From the NCBI GenBank assembly GCA_023426375.1, contig JAFAAV010000066.1:1-5883 (forward strand): a DNA stretch of 5,883 nt, read 5' to 3'. Below, piece after piece: positions 4,702-5,883 of this stretch (its first letter is position 1; the number at the start of each line of letters is the position of its first letter). The notes under the pieces are model-generated. The model made no database searches and was not told the origin of the DNA. It saw nothing but the letters and a program-made list of their open reading frames with translations. The DNA is from Actinomycetes bacterium. GTDB lineage: Bacteria; Actinomycetota; Actinomycetes; Actinomycetales; Micrococcaceae. Both the position numbers and the translations under genes were made by a program.

Positions 4702-5727
4702 ATGGCAAAGATCTACTACAACGACGATGCAGATCTGTCGATCATCCAGAACCGCTCCGTGGCCATCATCGGTTACGGCTCCCAGGGTCACGCCCACGCG
4801 CTGAACCTGCGTGATTCCGGCGTGGACGTCCGCATCGGTCTGGCCGAGGGTTCCAAGTCTCGTGCGAAGGCCGAAGCTCACGGCTTGCGCGTGCTCACCG
4901 TGGCCGAGGCCGCCAAGGAAGCCGATGTGATCATGATCCTGACCCCGGACCAGGTCCAGGCCAAGGTCTTCGAGGAGTCCATCAAGGACAACCTGAACGA
5001 GGGCGACGCCATCTTCTTCGCCCACGGCTTCAACATTCGTTTCGGTTACATCAAGGCCCCTGAGGGCGTTGACGTGGCCATGGTCGCACCCAAGGGTCCC
5101 GGCCACACCGTGCGCCGCGAGTTCGAAGCCGGCCGCGCCGTGCCCGACCTCGTGGCCGTCGAGGTCGACGCTTCCGGTAAGGCTCTCGAGCTGGCTCTGT
5201 CCTACGCCAAGGGCATTGGCGGCACCCGCGCCGGTGTCATTGAGACCACCTTCACCGAGGAGACCGAGTCGGACCTGTTCGGCGAGCAGGCCGTGCTGTG
5301 CGGCGGCATGTCCCACCTGGTGCAGCAGGGCTTCGAGGTTTTGACCGAAGCCGGTTACCAGCCGGAGATCGCGTACTTCGAGGTGCTCCACGAACTCAAG
5401 CTGATCGTGGATCTCATGGTCGAGGGTGGCATCGCCAAGCAGCGTTGGTCCATCTCCGACACCGCTGAGTACGGCGACTACGTCTCTGGCCCGCGCGTAG
5501 CAGACGCCCACGTCAAGGAGAACATGCAGGCCGTTCTCAAGGACATTCAGGACGGCACCTTCGCCAAGCGCTTCATGGAGGACCAGGCCAGCGGCGCCAA
5601 GGAGTTCAAGGAACTGCGCTCCAAGGAAGAGTCCCACCCCATCGAGGAGACCGGGCGCCACCTGCGTTCCCTCTTCGCGTGGGAGCAGACCGATGAGGAC
5701 TACACCGAGGGCACTGCCGCTCGCTGA
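4702..5727 (+). CDS. ilvC: Ketol-acid reductoisomerase (NADP+), class I
   Basis: This is the second common enzyme of Val/Leu/Ile synthesis. It isomerises and reduces 2-acetolactate to 2,3-dihydroxyisovalerate, and the acetohydroxybutyrate analogue to 2,3-dihydroxy-3-methylvalerate, using Mg2+ and NADPH. At 341 residues it is a typical short class I enzyme. The Rossmann domain (about 1-182) has GYGSQGHA at 24-31. The cofactor loop LAEGSKS (47-53) carries Ser51 and Ser53, as in NADPH-binding members. H108 (FFAHGFNI) and K131 (PKGPGHTVRREF) are conserved. The helical C-terminal domain has metal and active-site residues D191, E195, E227, E231 and S252 (SISDTAEYGDYVSGPRV). Codon choice is strongly C-ending (for example GGC, GCC, AAG), more so than in the marR-family gene, which suggests high expression. 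It is probably co-transcribed with ilvBN despite the 91-nt gap. Confidence 0.97.
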   Translation: MAKIYYNDDADLSIIQNRSVAIIGYGSQGHAHALNLRDSGVDVRIGLAEGSKSRAKAEAHGLRVLTVAEAAKEADVIMILTPDQVQAKVFEESIKDNLNEGDAIFFAHGFNIRFGYIKAPEGVDVAMVAPKGPGHTVRREFEAGRAVPDLVAVEVDASGKALELALSYAKGIGGTRAGVIETTFTEETESDLFGEQAVLCGGMSHLVQQGFEVLTEAGYQPEIAYFEVLHELKLIVDLMVEGGIAKQRWSISDTAEYGDYVSGPRVADAHVKENMQAVLKDIQDGTFAKRFMEDQASGAKEFKELRSKEESHPIEETGRHLRSLFAWEQTDEDYTEGTAAR

Positions 5728-5773
5728 TCGGTCCTGATCCGGCACTCTCGTTGGGGGCCGTAGTTCGATCGCC

Positions 5774-5815
5774 GACGCCGCCGCGGGAGTTCACGCGAAC
5801 TCTCCCGGCGGCGTC
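5774..5815 (+). terminator. Hairpin after ilvC, likely operon terminator without a T-tail
   Basis: GACGCCGCCG (5774-5783) and CGGCGGCGTC (5806-5815) make a perfect 10-bp outer stem. GAGTTC (5787-5792) and GAACTC (5797-5802) make an inner 6-bp stem around the loop ACGC. GTGCTGTCC follows, with no T-run. Such GC-rich hairpins without a U-tract are often taken as terminators in actinobacteria, and the position 46 nt after the ilvC stop fits. Confidence 0.65.
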
Positions 5816-5820
5816 GTGCT

Positions 5821-5856
5821 GTCCGGGGAGTTCTCGAGGCGAGAAAAGTACCGGAC
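5821..5856. repeat. Nested dyad upstream of the right-edge gene
   Basis: The outer arms GTCCGG (5821-5826) and CCGGAC (5851-5856) and the inner arms TTCTCG (5831-5836) and CGAGAA (5840-5845) share nearly the same centre, near 5838. The dyad lies over the expected -35 region of the promoter at 5863-5868, so it may be a regulator binding site. As RNA it could be a second hairpin after ilvC, but it has no T-tail. Confidence 0.4.
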
Positions 5857-5862
5857 GGTCGC

Positions 5863-5875
5863 TAGAGTGGAGGGC
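5863..5875 (+). promoter_or_regulatory. Possible -10 box of the right-edge gene (leaderless type)
   Basis: TAGAGT (5863-5868) fits TANNNT and ends 7 nt before the GTG at 5876, the same spacing as for the marR-family gene and the ilv leader peptide. GGAGGG at 5869-5874 is only 1 nt from the GTG, too close for a ribosome binding site. No clear -35 box is present. Confidence 0.4.
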
Positions 5876-5883
5876 GTGAGCGA
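5876..5883 (+). CDS. Start of an unidentified gene, cut by the window edge
   Basis: GTG at 5876 followed by AGC and GA would encode Met-Ser-(Asp or Glu). The call rests on position after a terminator and on the upstream -10-like TAGAGT. Only 8 bases are visible, so the product cannot be identified. serA often follows ilvC in related actinobacteria, but nothing here tests that. Confidence 0.35.

Noticed and set aside
4465..5745. 426-codon minus-strand open frame opposite ilvN and ilvC
   Set aside because: It crosses two real genes and their gap, shows no conserved motif, and is explained by third-position GC bias of ilvC.

Overview
The window looks like a chromosomal segment of a high-GC Gram-positive bacterium, most likely an actinobacterium of the order Micrococcales (Micrococcaceae-like). 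The protein sequences of the ilv genes, the mix of mRNAs that appear to start directly at the start codon (leaderless) with Shine-Dalgarno-led genes, and TANNNT-type -10 elements all fit this. Genus cannot be fixed from the sequence alone.

Left part (1-936): a MarR-family regulator gene (76-564, +) starts 7 nt after a clear -10 box and ends at an 18-bp terminator hairpin. It converges on a tRNA-Lys(CUU) gene (692-764, -), which has its own hairpin plus T-run terminator on the minus strand. The 172 nt between the tRNA and the next gene hold the likely divergent promoters of both. The first bases may hold the start of a gene divergent from marR, but too little is visible to call it.

Middle (937-1923): a single-domain D-2-hydroxyacid dehydrogenase with an intact Arg/Glu/His catalytic set and a cofactor loop that looks NADP-type. 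It ends 29 nt before the ilv promoter with no visible terminator.

Right part (1924-5827): the ilvBNC operon for branched-chain amino acid synthesis. IlvB and IlvN form acetohydroxyacid synthase, which makes acetolactate or acetohydroxybutyrate; IlvC reduces and isomerises these products. No ilvD is present in the window. The operon has a classical transcription attenuator: a consensus -35 box, a -10 box 7 nt before a leader-peptide ATG, a 21-codon leader peptide with eight Val/Leu/Ile codons, and two identical GGGCCT arms competing for a single AGGCCC arm to make either an antiterminator or a terminator. ilvB and ilvN are 3 nt apart. ilvN and ilvC are separated by 91 nt holding the second of two related hairpins. 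A large GC-rich hairpin follows ilvC.

Right edge (5821-5883): a nested dyad, a -10-like TAGAGT and a GTG 7 nt further on suggest the first codons of another leaderless gene.

No mobile element, CRISPR array or evident foreign DNA was seen. The most notable signals are the leaderless attenuator, the repeated -10/start-codon geometry, and the duplicated hairpin around the ilvN-ilvC junction.
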